DNA of 64,000 nucleotides, taken from Bog-473 sp963828825 (lineage in GTDB: Bacteria > Actinomycetota > Acidimicrobiia > Acidimicrobiales > RAAP-2). This document shows, piece by piece, positions 45,769-53,650 of this stretch. A program made the position numbers and the translations under genes. The stretch's first letter is position 1, and the number at the start of each line of letters is the position of its first letter. The notes below the pieces were generated by a model that was not told the DNA's origin, made no database searches, and saw only the letters and a program-made list of their open reading frames with translations. Location of the stretch: assembly GCA_963828825.1 (NCBI GenBank), contig CAWHGF010000002.1, positions 682,001-746,000 on the forward strand. The letters run 5' to 3'.

Positions 45769-46117
45769 GGGGGTGATTGGTTTCGACTTCGGTCGTCAAT
45801 GTAGGAGAAGCGAGCCGTGGTCTCCGGAGCCACGTTAAAGAGCCGGAACCAAAAACAAACGCCGAGCCTCAGCTCGCGATCGCTGCTTAAGTAGCGACGT
45901 CCAGCCGGTCCCCGCCCTACGGATCGGATCTTGGGCGTCATTCAGTAGGGCTTACTCAGTGGCTCATACCAACTGATCACTGAGGACACTTCGTTGGTTA
46001 CGGGGCGGTACTGCCGCCGGCAGAAGTGCCGCCCCCGACAATCTGATGCCGGCTGCGCTCGGAGAAGGCCTATTGCGGCTCCGGAGGACGCGGGTTCGAA
46101 TCCCGCCACCTCCACCA
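45769..46117 (+). ncRNA. ssrA: Transfer-messenger RNA
   Basis: A 349-nt tmRNA. The 5' end GGGGGTG pairs with CACCTCC at the 3' end, then A-CCA (CCA encoded). The TTTCGACT motif after the 5' stem and T-arm GGGTTCGAATCCC are diagnostic. By alignment with the mycobacterial tmRNA the resume codon is GCC at 45861 and the tag reads AEPQLAIAA before TAA at 45888-45890, short but ending with the expected hydrophobic-Ala-Ala. Downstream pseudoknots are plausible from paired GC blocks. The 3' 22 bases are repeated at 61143, marking an insertion here. Confidence 0.95.
46093..46114 (+). repeat. att-like repeat, left copy (ssrA 3' end)
   Basis: Twenty-two bases covering the T-loop, 3' acceptor strand and discriminator of tmRNA, beginning GGTTCGAATCCC and ending ACCTCCA. 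The identical sequence is at 61143-61164; the flanking bases differ on both sides (G/C before, C/A after), so the match is exactly 22 bp. T-loop/acceptor DNA of ssrA is a classic tyrosine-integrase target. Confidence 0.9.
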
Positions 46118-46137
46118 ACCAACCAACCAAGGAAAAC

Positions 46138-46169
46138 CCGCTGACCAGGGATTTTACCCGGATCAGCGG
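46138..46169 (+). terminator. Probable terminator after ssrA
   Basis: CCGCTGA at 46138-46144 pairs with TCAGCGG at 46163-46169, with an inner CCGGG-like closing pair (CAGGG/CCCGG) around ATTTTA. CCCGTTTCG follows; the T-run is short. Being past the att repeat, it would be island-encoded. Confidence 0.55.
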
Positions 46170-46537
46170 CCCGTTTCGCGCCACGCGACACGAAAAAGAC
46201 ACGAGACCTCTGCGGAGCACGCGAGAAGGCCGGCGGGGGTCCGAAAAACAGATCGAGTCTTCGTCTTCTCGGCGCTCCATTTGGAGCGTCAGATTGGTCG
46301 ACGGAAGCCGCGGGCTAAGCGACGACACGGAGCAAAGCGGGGTCCCGCCGTTCCTTGACCAGCCGAGCTGGCACTTGAGATCACAATGTGAAACCGCGGG
46401 CCGCATCGGCCGGCCCACTTGCCAAATTTGGATTCGGACGTGATGGGTCGGGCGCGACTAAACGCGCAAGAACGTCTTCCAGACATCATCTCGTCGCACT
46501 CCGCCGAGGCACCATCGGCGAATCAAGCGATCGGGCG
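46170..46537. other. Island left-end, no gene seen
   Basis: 368 bp between the ssrA terminator and the first island gene. It holds two GACACGA motifs (46187, 46198) and otherwise no convincing frame; the open frames crossing it also run antisense through ssrA and lack homology signs. Confidence 0.5.
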
Positions 46538-47650
46538 TTACAGCTGGCCAAAGCGATCCACGAGGTGGGCCGAAATACCATCAGGATCGAGGCGCCGGGC
46601 CACCAGATACCCGGCACCCATCCATCCGCGACGGGTCCATTTGCCGAAGGACAGATAGGTCCCGGGAGCCCCACTGGCTGCCGGGACCATCTTCACCCGC
46701 TCCAGGGCTTCTTTCACTCCCCGCGGCGTGAGCGGATGCGCGTCCGCGAACGCATGCATGAGGACGGTCGCCAGGTCTCGGTTGACGACCGGCACGCAGT
46801 ATTCGGGGCGCCGGCCATATGCGGCCCCGAACTCATCGAGAAACTGTTGGCCGACGGGGTTGGCCGGATCGTATTGGTCGACGCCGGTCCAGCCCAGCAT
46901 GGCCTTCCAGATCAGCTCATTGATCCAGGCGTTCTGGAAGGCGGTGCCCATGAATCGAGGCGGGTCCCAGCCGATCGCCTCGAGGACCGGGTTCACCCCA
47001 AGGACGCCGAACCCGAAACCGCAGTGGACCAGTGCGTCGGGTTTGGCTTCATGGAGCTTCTGTACCGCGCCGGTCACGTCTTGTGCCGTCTGAGCGATCC
47101 ATTCCTCCCCGACGATCCGGATACCCAGCGCCGCGCACGCCTTGCGGAAGTTGCGGATGTATGACTCGCCGATGAGGGATTGCTCGATCAGACAGCCAAC
47201 GGTGGCATGCCCGCCCTTTACGAGAAGCTGAGCCCAGAAGATGGGCTCATCGGTCATGGATCCCTGGGGAAGGCAGAAGGTCCATTCGCCGAGCCAATCC
47301 TCGGTGCCAGTAATCGTGATGGCAGGTACGTGGAACCGAGACTCGATGGCCTCGCGGGTCGGCACGGCGTTATCGGTGATTGCCGGCCCGAAGACGGCGA
47401 GGCAACCTTCGTCGACCAGTTCGCCATAGGCGTCGATGACCGCTTTGGCCGACCCCTTCGGCAGCCCCTCAACCTCCCGGAAGACCATCTCAACTGGTCG
47501 GTCGAGGACTCCACGTTCAAGCGCCTGGCGGAAGACCAACTCGAAGGGGCGCGTGAGATCGAGCCGCTTTTCTTCGGGGTAGCCATCGGGCAAAAGGAAA
47601 TCGAACAGGTAGCCGAGCTTGATCGGCTCTGCTTGGCTTTCGTACGACAC
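46538..47650 (-). CDS. Type 1 periplasmic-binding-fold ligand protein without signal peptide
   Basis: A 370-residue protein of the branched-chain amino acid/amide-binding fold (LivK/AmiC-like). It starts SYESQAEPIKLGYLFDF and has GCLAVFGPAITDNAVPTREA, VPAITITGTEDWL and DALVHCGFGFGVLGVNPVLEA. GTG at 47650 has GAGGAGGAA 6-7 nt upstream, so the lack of a signal peptide is real; the protein should be cytosolic, unlike its secreted neighbour. A sensor role like AmiC is one option. It lies 105 bp after the secreted binding protein and probably shares its transcript. A gutted relative is at 56269-56418. Confidence 0.8.
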   Translation of the reverse strand: MSYESQAEPIKLGYLFDFLLPDGYPEEKRLDLTRPFELVFRQALERGVLDRPVEMVFREVEGLPKGSAKAVIDAYGELVDEGCLAVFGPAITDNAVPTREAIESRFHVPAITITGTEDWLGEWTFCLPQGSMTDEPIFWAQLLVKGGHATVGCLIEQSLIGESYIRNFRKACAALGIRIVGEEWIAQTAQDVTGAVQKLHEAKPDALVHCGFGFGVLGVNPVLEAIGWDPPRFMGTAFQNAWINELIWKAMLGWTGVDQYDPANPVGQQFLDEFGAAYGRRPEYCVPVVNRDLATVLMHAFADAHPLTPRGVKEALERVKMVPAASGAPGTYLSFGKWTRRGWMGAGYLVARRLDPDGISAHLVDRFGQL

Positions 47651-47755
47651 GGATGGTTCCTCCTCTTATGGGTGGGCTGCGTCGTGCCACAAACAAGCTC
47701 TGACGAGATCGCGCGTCCTGAGCTGAAGTGACCCGTTGTGTTTGGCCGCCGGTTC

Positions 47756-48998
47756 TTATGACGAGCTGGTGGACGACGTTCCCTTGATATCCGTTCCGCA
47801 GACAGGCTGAGAGGAGAAGGGGACGAATCCACTCTTCTCCGCCCGGAGCACCCAGACACACTGTTCCACCGGGTCGTGGCCAAAGTTGGTCACGTAGTCA
47901 ATCGGCTTGGGTAGCAATCCGTTGGCGGTGTAATTCTTGATACTGCGCAGGTCCTTGATCACAGCCGCCTTCGTCGGATTGGCTCCCGCCATCTGCAACC
48001 CCTTGATCATGAGGTCGGCACCCGCCCAAGTCTCGTACTGGAACAGAGTTGGGAACTGCGTTTTCGAGAAGTGCTGGTACTTCTGGAGCGCGGCCGCCAT
48101 CTGCTCTGTCCCCGCGTCGGGAACAGAGAAGGGTCGGTAGATGGACAAGAACTCGTCTCCCTGCAAGTAGCTCCACGAAGGAGAGTTGACGACGTCAGGC
48201 CCGTAACCCGTGGCGAAGACGGCTGACTTCAGTTTGACCCCCGCCTGTACCAAAGCCGTTGCCAGGGCAAAGTCAGAAGCATTGATCATGGTGGGGAACA
48301 GTGCGTTTACGTGCTCTTGTTTCGCCTCGAGTGCCTCGCTGGTGAAGTTCACGCCGCCGAACGGCACCGAGGTGTCGAGAACGCCCAACTTGCCGCCTTC
48401 GTATTCGAACGACTTGACCTCCTGACCCGCCTCCCGCGACGAGCTCGGGGAGATGCTGTAGCCGTAAGAGCCAAGCACGGTGCCGCCGAACTCCCTCAGG
48501 AATTTTCCCCTCGAGGGTGTTGATGGGATACGAAGGATCGACGCTGCCGAGGTCCGATGAAAACATGTTGGTGTAGGGCTGCTCGCCCCACTCGGGTCCG
48601 TCGGTGTAGGACCCGGTCACAGGCACTCCTTGCTCCTGCGGGTACTTGGCAGCGAGGTAGAAGAGCGGGCTGGCCGACACGATGCCGAATGCTCCTTTGG
48701 ACAACGCATCTTGCACGCCCGTCACGATCTCCGTTGGACTCGTCTGGTCGTCTATCACCAGCGGTATGAGCTTGTGTCCGTTCACGCCTCCCTCGGCGTT
48801 CTGGAGCGCGATGCGCGCCAAGAAGCCAGCGGGGTCGCTCGACGTCTCCGGAGCACTCGGACCGGTGAGCGACGTGACCAGTGCCAGCGTGATGGGCGCT
48901 GGGGACGCGGAAGCTGAAGGTGCATTCAGACTGACTGCTCCGAGGGCAGACCCCACGACGGCCACCACCAGCATGGAGTTACGTACTCGCCGTCGCAT
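47756..48998 (-). pseudogene. Secreted ABC-type substrate-binding protein, frameshifted
   Basis: A branched-chain-type substrate-binding protein of about 413 residues. The N-terminus MRRRVRNSMLVVAVVGSALGAV with ASASPAP is a signal peptide; ITLALVTSLTGPSAPETSS opens the binding fold. At an A4 run (48503-48506) the frame shifts; the protein resumes FLREFGGTVLGSYGYSISP and ends TSSTSSS at 47756. C-terminal PVCGTDIKG and a tail Cys pair look like a disulphide. No permease or ATPase is nearby, so the partner transporter, if any, lies elsewhere. Promoter A precedes it. Confidence 0.8.
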
Positions 48999-49063
48999 CT
49001 ACCAACCCCCCGGCATCGAAGGACGCGCCCTCGTACCTTTGACGCGCCTCAGTACCTCGTGTG

Positions 49064-49110
49064 ACCTGATATTTGTTCCGCAGCCTATGAGCGCCCCCTG
49101 GGAGCGTCAA
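49064..49110 (-). promoter_or_regulatory. Island promoter A with GGAACAAAT-type site
   Basis: On the minus strand TTGACG (49110-49105) and TAGGCT (49087-49082) are 17 bp apart. GGAACAAATATCAGGT (49079-49064) begins 2 bp past the -10, so it would cover the transcription start. It reads toward the substrate-binding protein gene at 48998, leaving a leader of about 75 nt. Confidence 0.72.
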
Positions 49111-49147
49111 CAGCGCCAAGTGATGCGAGGAATGCACCCTCTGTCGA

Positions 49148-49909
49148 TCAAGGACTGAGTTGACCAGTAGGGCGAACGACCAACTCGTTCACGCAAATGC
49201 CATTGGGCAGGCTCATGATGAAGGCGATACAGTCGGCCAGGGATTCGGGAGGCGCCGGACCCGCACCCTCGACGAACATGGGCGCGTCCGTGACAGGCAC
49301 GTCCCCGTCGATGATGACGCCCTCCATGGTCAGCCCCTCGGTCTCGAACATGCCGGGCATGACCAGGCTGACGTTGATGTCGTGATGCGCCAGCTCGAGT
49401 CGGAGGCTGTCGAACGCCGCTTCCAATCCACGCTTGGACGCGGCATAGATGCCGACGCCAGGCATCGGTGTCAGTGCGCCGGTTGAGCCTACGATCACCA
49501 CGTCGCGCCGCCCTGACTCGGAGAATCGAGCCGTCGCATAACGCACGGTGGCCAGCGGGCCGACCAGATTGAGGTCGATGAGCTCCCGCCATCGCTCGGG
49601 GGTCCCCGAGGTAATGCCACCGGCCATCATGCGGCCGGCCACTGCGACGACGCCGTCCAATCCTCCGAGGAGATCGGCAACTTCGTTCACACTCGCCTCG
49701 AGTGAGCCGAGGTCGGTGACGTCGCAGCACACGGCGGTGGCGCGGTCGCCGAGCTCCTCGACCAGATCCTCGAGCCTCTGCTTTCGCCGAGCCAACATGG
49801 CCACCGTGCCACCCCGGTCGACAACGGCCCGGCAGGTAGCCGCACCGATACCGCTCGAAGCTCCGGTGACGAGCACGCGTCGCCCGATCAGGTCACGTGC
49901 TGCGCCCAT
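49148..49909 (-). CDS. Short-chain dehydrogenase
   Basis: A 253-residue classical SDR. The cofactor loop is TGASSGIGAATC, followed by CDVTDLGSLE for the adenine ring; the serine lies in IVGSTGAL and Tyr-Lys in GVGIYAASKRGLEAAF. VAVAGRM takes the NNAG position, so that motif is degenerate. ATG at 49909. Divergent from the P450 gene with 84 bp between the starts. A steroid or terpenoid alcohol is a reasonable substrate class given the neighbours; this is inference. Confidence 0.87.
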   Translation of the reverse strand: MGAARDLIGRRVLVTGASSGIGAATCRAVVDRGGTVAMLARRKQRLEDLVEELGDRATAVCCDVTDLGSLEASVNEVADLLGGLDGVVAVAGRMMAGGITSGTPERWRELIDLNLVGPLATVRYATARFSESGRRDVVIVGSTGALTPMPGVGIYAASKRGLEAAFDSLRLELAHHDINVSLVMPGMFETEGLTMEGVIIDGDVPVTDAPMFVEGAGPAPPESLADCIAFIMSLPNGICVNELVVRPTGQLSP

Positions 49910-49933
49910 TCGCTCCCTCCATCTGCCATCGCA

Positions 49934-49980
49934 TTGACGCCCACCCCACCGATGGCTACCGTGTGAACAAATCTTAGGTT
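49934..49980 (+). promoter_or_regulatory. Island promoter C with GAACAAAT-type site
   Basis: TTGACG (49934-49939) and TACCGT (49957-49962) are 17 bp apart and read toward the P450 gene. TGAACAAATCTTAGGTT (49964-49980) lies directly past the -10, over the predicted transcription start. GGGAGG and the GTG at 49994 follow at once, so the leader is very short. The site is also within the upstream region of the divergent SDR. Confidence 0.72.
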
Positions 49981-49993
49981 AGCGGGAGGCGCC

Positions 49994-51253
49994 GTGGAAT
50001 CCGGGACAGGGGCCTCGGCAGTGCCGGTGGCTGGGACGGGAAGACCAGGCGAAGACGGCGACGAATTCGGCCTCTTCGACGACTCCGTCGCGGGAGACGC
50101 CAGGAACCCCTACCCGGAGCTCGCCCAGGCAAGACGCGAGCGCCCGGTGCAGAAGCTCGACACGTCGACAATGCCCCATGACGAGGCGCTCCCGGTTTTC
50201 TTCGTCTATCGGTTCGAGGACATCGTGCGCGTGTTGCGGGACTCCGACACGTTCTCGTCGGGCCACATCATCGACATGATCATGGGGCCTGTGATGGGTG
50301 AACACATCATTTTGGGCATGGACGGTGAGCGACACCGTCGATATCGGGCCCTGGTGTCGTCGGCTTTCCGGCAAAAGGTGCTCACCGAGTCAGAAGACCA
50401 GCTGGTGGCGAAGGTGGCCAACGAGCTCATCGATCGTTTCGCCGATCGGGGCCACGCCGAGCTCGTCAGGGAGTTCACGTTCCCCTATCCGACCCAGGTC
50501 ATCGCGGGGATTTTGGGGTTACCACGGGAGGACTACAAGCAGTTTCAGCGGTGGTCGATCGCCATCTTGAGCTTTCTGGCCAAGCAGGACGAGGCCATCG
50601 CGGCGTCCCGCGAAGTCGAGGCGTACCTCACGGGCATCCTGGCGGACCGGCGCAAAACCCCGCGTGAGGACCTGATCAGCGGACTCGCCCACGCCGAGCT
50701 CGACGGCGAGCGGCTGAGCGACGACGAGATCTTCTCCTTCCTGCGGCTGCTTCTTCCCGCAGGGGTCGAGACAACGTTCAGATCCACCGGAAACCTCCTG
50801 TACCTGCTGCTCGCACAGCCGGAACAATTGGAGTCGATTCGTTCGGACCGGTCGTTGATCCCTGAGGCGATCGAGGAGGCATTGCGCATCGAGACACCTC
50901 TGCTGAACATCACGCGACTCGCGACGAGGGACACGGAGATCGACGGTGTACCGATACCGGCAGGCTCGACCATCATGTTGATGCTTGCAGCCGCCAACCG
51001 CGATGAGACCCGATACGAAGAGCCCGATCATTTCGACATAACCCGGGCCAACCCGAAGCCACACTTGTCGTTCGGGCATGGTCCCCACGTGTGCCTTGGG
51101 ATCCACCTGGCTCGAGTGGAGATGCGGGTCGCCCTCAATCTCCTCTTCGACCGTCTCCCGGAGCTGCGCCTCGATCCCGAGGCCGACGACCCCCACATCC
51201 GAGGTCAGGTCTTCCGCTCTCCGACATCCATTCCCGTGCTCTTCGCTCGTTAG
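49994..51253 (+). CDS. Cytochrome P450
   Basis: A 419-residue soluble class I P450. C-helix GMDGERHRRYRALV, I-helix LLLPAGVETTFRSTG (Glu in place of the usual acid-Thr pair, VETT), ExxR EEALRIETP, and the haem-binding loop FGHGPHVCLGIHLAR with the Cys ligand. GTG at 49994 with GGGAGG 6 nt upstream. It is the first gene of a four-gene plus-strand run (P450, nitroreductase-like, SnoaL-like, SDR). No ferredoxin gene is present. Actinobacterial P450s with such I-helices commonly act on steroids, terpenes or fatty acids. Confidence 0.92.
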   Translation: MESGTGASAVPVAGTGRPGEDGDEFGLFDDSVAGDARNPYPELAQARRERPVQKLDTSTMPHDEALPVFFVYRFEDIVRVLRDSDTFSSGHIIDMIMGPVMGEHIILGMDGERHRRYRALVSSAFRQKVLTESEDQLVAKVANELIDRFADRGHAELVREFTFPYPTQVIAGILGLPREDYKQFQRWSIAILSFLAKQDEAIAASREVEAYLTGILADRRKTPREDLISGLAHAELDGERLSDDEIFSFLRLLLPAGVETTFRSTGNLLYLLLAQPEQLESIRSDRSLIPEAIEEALRIETPLLNITRLATRDTEIDGVPIPAGSTIMLMLAAANRDETRYEEPDHFDITRANPKPHLSFGHGPHVCLGIHLARVEMRVALNLLFDRLPELRLDPEADDPHIRGQVFRSPTSIPVLFAR

Positions 51254-51370
51254 GCGACCGGGCTCACAGGAGCAGGCCATGCACTTCGATGATCCGGTCA
51301 TCAACTCTGTCGGGGGCGATGGAGTTGAGCACCTGGAGATGTTCGACTGTCACATTCCGGCCCCGCCCGC

Positions 51371-52042
51371 ATGAATATCGAGCAGCTCCTCACCTCGACT
51401 CGGTCCGCTCGGCGGTCGCTCGATTTGACCGCGCCGGTCGACCCGGCGCAGCTCCGCGAATGCTTGCGGATCGCCTTGCAGGCCGCCAACGGCACGAACC
51501 AACAGGCGTGGCGTTGGATCGTCGTCAGCGATCCTGACCTTCGCCGCGAGATCGGAACCTTGTACCGGGAGTCCTACCTGCGCATGACCGGTGGGGCGAT
51601 GGTCTCGGACCTCCTCCCCAACGACGACTTCGGGCGCGTGATGTCTTCAACGGAGTGGCTTGTGGAGCACCTGGCGGAGGTGCCGATCCTCGTCATCCCG
51701 TGCTACGAGCCCTATCTGCCCGATTTCGGCGAAGACGATGGCGCCTTCCAGGCGGCGACCTTGTACGGATCGATCTTTCCCGCGGTGTGGAACTTCCAGC
51801 TGGCCCTCCACGTCCACGGGTTTGGAACCTGCATCACAACCATGCACCTCCTCCACCAGATAGAGGTAGGAGCGCTGCTGGGAATTCCGACCGCGTACGT
51901 CCAAGGTTGCCTGTTGCCCGTGGCCAAGCTGAGGCCGGGGACCTGGTTCCGTCCGGCACCACGGCGTCCCCTCGAGGAGGTCATCGTCCTCGACTGTTGG
52001 GACGGACCGTCGATCTCGACGCCAGTGGCGGAGGAGACCTGA
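51371..52042 (+). CDS. Nitroreductase-family protein
   Basis: A 223-residue FMN-binding nitroreductase. It starts NIEQLLTSTRSARRSLDLTAPVD with the Arg pair that binds FMN, then ANGTNQQAWRWIVVSD, and AVWNFQLALHVHGFGTCITTMH in the second half. ATG at 51371 lies 117 bp after the P450. Its stop overlaps the next ATG by one base (TGATG). Reduction or dehydrogenation of a ring or quinone intermediate in the same pathway is possible. Confidence 0.85.
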   Translation: MNIEQLLTSTRSARRSLDLTAPVDPAQLRECLRIALQAANGTNQQAWRWIVVSDPDLRREIGTLYRESYLRMTGGAMVSDLLPNDDFGRVMSSTEWLVEHLAEVPILVIPCYEPYLPDFGEDDGAFQAATLYGSIFPAVWNFQLALHVHGFGTCITTMHLLHQIEVGALLGIPTAYVQGCLLPVAKLRPGTWFRPAPRRPLEEVIVLDCWDGPSISTPVAEET

Positions 52043-52587
52043 TGAACCAGAATACGGAGCGGAAGCTCCTCGAGCTGGTGGATCGAGCGGAGATCACGGA
52101 CTGCCTCACCCGCTACGCGCGAGGAATGGACCGGCTTGATAGGGAGTTGGCTCGCTCGGCGTACCACGATGGCGCCATCGACGATCACGTCGGCTTCGTC
52201 GGCGAGGTCGACGACTTCCTGGACTGGGCGTTTGCCTACCACGGCGAACAGGTCCGCCACCAGCACTACCTCACAAACCAGCACCTCGAGCTCGACGGCG
52301 ACGAGGCGCACTCCGAGACCTACTACATGTTCATCGGCACGGAGCGCGACCCCGCTGCCCCGCTCACCGTCTTCGGAGGCCGCTATGTCGACCGCTTCGA
52401 ACGCCGTGGAGGGAGGTGGGGCATCGCGGTCCGCCTCTGCCTGGTCGAGTGGGCCACAGACCCGAAGTCACTGCTGCCCGCAGATACTTCAGATTTCGTG
52501 GCGGCCACAGGGACTGTTGCACGTAACTCCACGGACAGCTCTTACGAGCGGCCCCTCGAGCCTCGTCGCACGGCGACGACCGAATGA
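52042..52587 (+). CDS. SnoaL-like/NTF2-fold protein
   Basis: A 181-residue NTF2-fold protein. The family start RAEITDCLTRYARGMDRLDRELARSAYHDGAIDDHVGF contains the Tyr and acidic residues that line the SnoaL/scytalone dehydratase pocket, read here in two blocks; HQHYLTNQHLELDGDEAHSETYYMF follows. ATG at 52042 is translationally coupled to the upstream gene. It could be a dehydratase, isomerase or binding protein in the pathway. Confidence 0.85.
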   Translation: MNQNTERKLLELVDRAEITDCLTRYARGMDRLDRELARSAYHDGAIDDHVGFVGEVDDFLDWAFAYHGEQVRHQHYLTNQHLELDGDEAHSETYYMFIGTERDPAAPLTVFGGRYVDRFERRGGRWGIAVRLCLVEWATDPKSLLPADTSDFVAATGTVARNSTDSSYERPLEPRRTATTE

Positions 52588-52660
52588 GGTGCCCGATCAC
52601 GCGCGAAGGCGTCGGATTCCGAAGGGCAGCCGTGCGGCCCAATGAGAAGGGGAGAAACGA

Positions 52661-53593
52661 GTGATCCGCTTTGACGGCCAGGCCGCGATCATCACCGGAG
52701 CGGGACGAGGCCTCGGGCGACTCTACGCACTCGAACTCGCTCGTCGGGGTGCGTCCGTGGTGGTCAACGACCTCGGTGGTTCAATGCGAGGAGAGGGAGC
52801 GGACGCCCTCGTCGCCGAACAAGTCGTTGCTCAGATTAAGGAAGCTGGTGGCGTGGCCGTGGCATCGTCTGACTCGGTAGCGAGCCCAGAGGGTGGTGAA
52901 GCCATTGTGCAGACCGCACTCGACCATTTCGGCCGTCTGGACGCGGTCGTGAGCAACGCGGGGATTTTCAACACGGTTGCATTCGACGCACTGCCGGCGG
53001 AGGAGTGGCGACGCATGCTGAACGTGCATCTCGACGGGGGGTTCTATCTGAGCCAACCAGCGTTCAGGGTCATGAAGAACCAGGGGTACGGACGGTTCGT
53101 CTTCATCGCTTCGTCGGCCGGCCTCTTCGGACAGCCCGACTCGGCCCACTACGCCGCCGCCAAGGCCGGCCTCGTCGGTCTCACCAACGTCGTGGCCATC
53201 GAGGGCGCGCCACACGGAATCCTCGCCAATAGCGTGCTGCCCTTCGGCTACTCACGTATGGTGACCGAGACGATCGGCGATCGAGACCAGTTCCCAGCTG
53301 AGTCCTCCTTCCTCCATGCCATCGAACCCGACCTGGTCGTCCCCATGGTGGTATTCCTCGCCAGCGGGGCATGTGAGGTGACGCACCATAACTATTCGGC
53401 CTGCGCAGGCCGCTTCGGGCGCGTCTTCGTCGGCCTTGGGCGAGGGTGGCTGGCCGACGCCGCTAGCGAGTCCAGTGCGGACGACGTCGCAGAACACTTT
53501 GCCGAAGTCTCTGCGACCGAGCCATTCTCAGTCCCCGACTCGATCTTTGACGAGGTGGCAGAAGTTTGCCAGCGCCTCGGGATCACCGGCTGA
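52661..53593 (+). CDS. Short-chain dehydrogenase, HSD17B4-like
   Basis: A 310-residue SDR. TGAGRGLGRLYALEL, then the long loop NDLGGSMRGEGADAL, NAG after VVS, and catalytic Ser/Tyr/Lys in ASSAGLFGQPDSAHYAAAKAG. The C-terminal extension (RVFVGLGRGWLAD, FSVPDSIFDEVAEV) matches the same subgroup as the core gene at 14460. GTG at 52661 follows GGGGAGAAACGA. Last gene of the P450 run; a 3-hydroxyacyl-CoA or sterol dehydrogenase role is plausible. Confidence 0.88.
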   Translation: MIRFDGQAAIITGAGRGLGRLYALELARRGASVVVNDLGGSMRGEGADALVAEQVVAQIKEAGGVAVASSDSVASPEGGEAIVQTALDHFGRLDAVVSNAGIFNTVAFDALPAEEWRRMLNVHLDGGFYLSQPAFRVMKNQGYGRFVFIASSAGLFGQPDSAHYAAAKAGLVGLTNVVAIEGAPHGILANSVLPFGYSRMVTETIGDRDQFPAESSFLHAIEPDLVVPMVVFLASGACEVTHHNYSACAGRFGRVFVGLGRGWLADAASESSADDVAEHFAEVSATEPFSVPDSIFDEVAEVCQRLGITG

Positions 53594-53650
53594 CCAGAAG
53601 ACCCGGCACGCGTCGGAGATCTACGGAGGCTGACGGAGCACTGTTGAGAC

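Noticed and set aside
45942..46418. 158-codon minus-strand open frame beginning near the ssrA 3' end
   Set aside because: It runs antisense through the tmRNA (its GGIRTR-like part comes from the T-arm) and has no homology signs.
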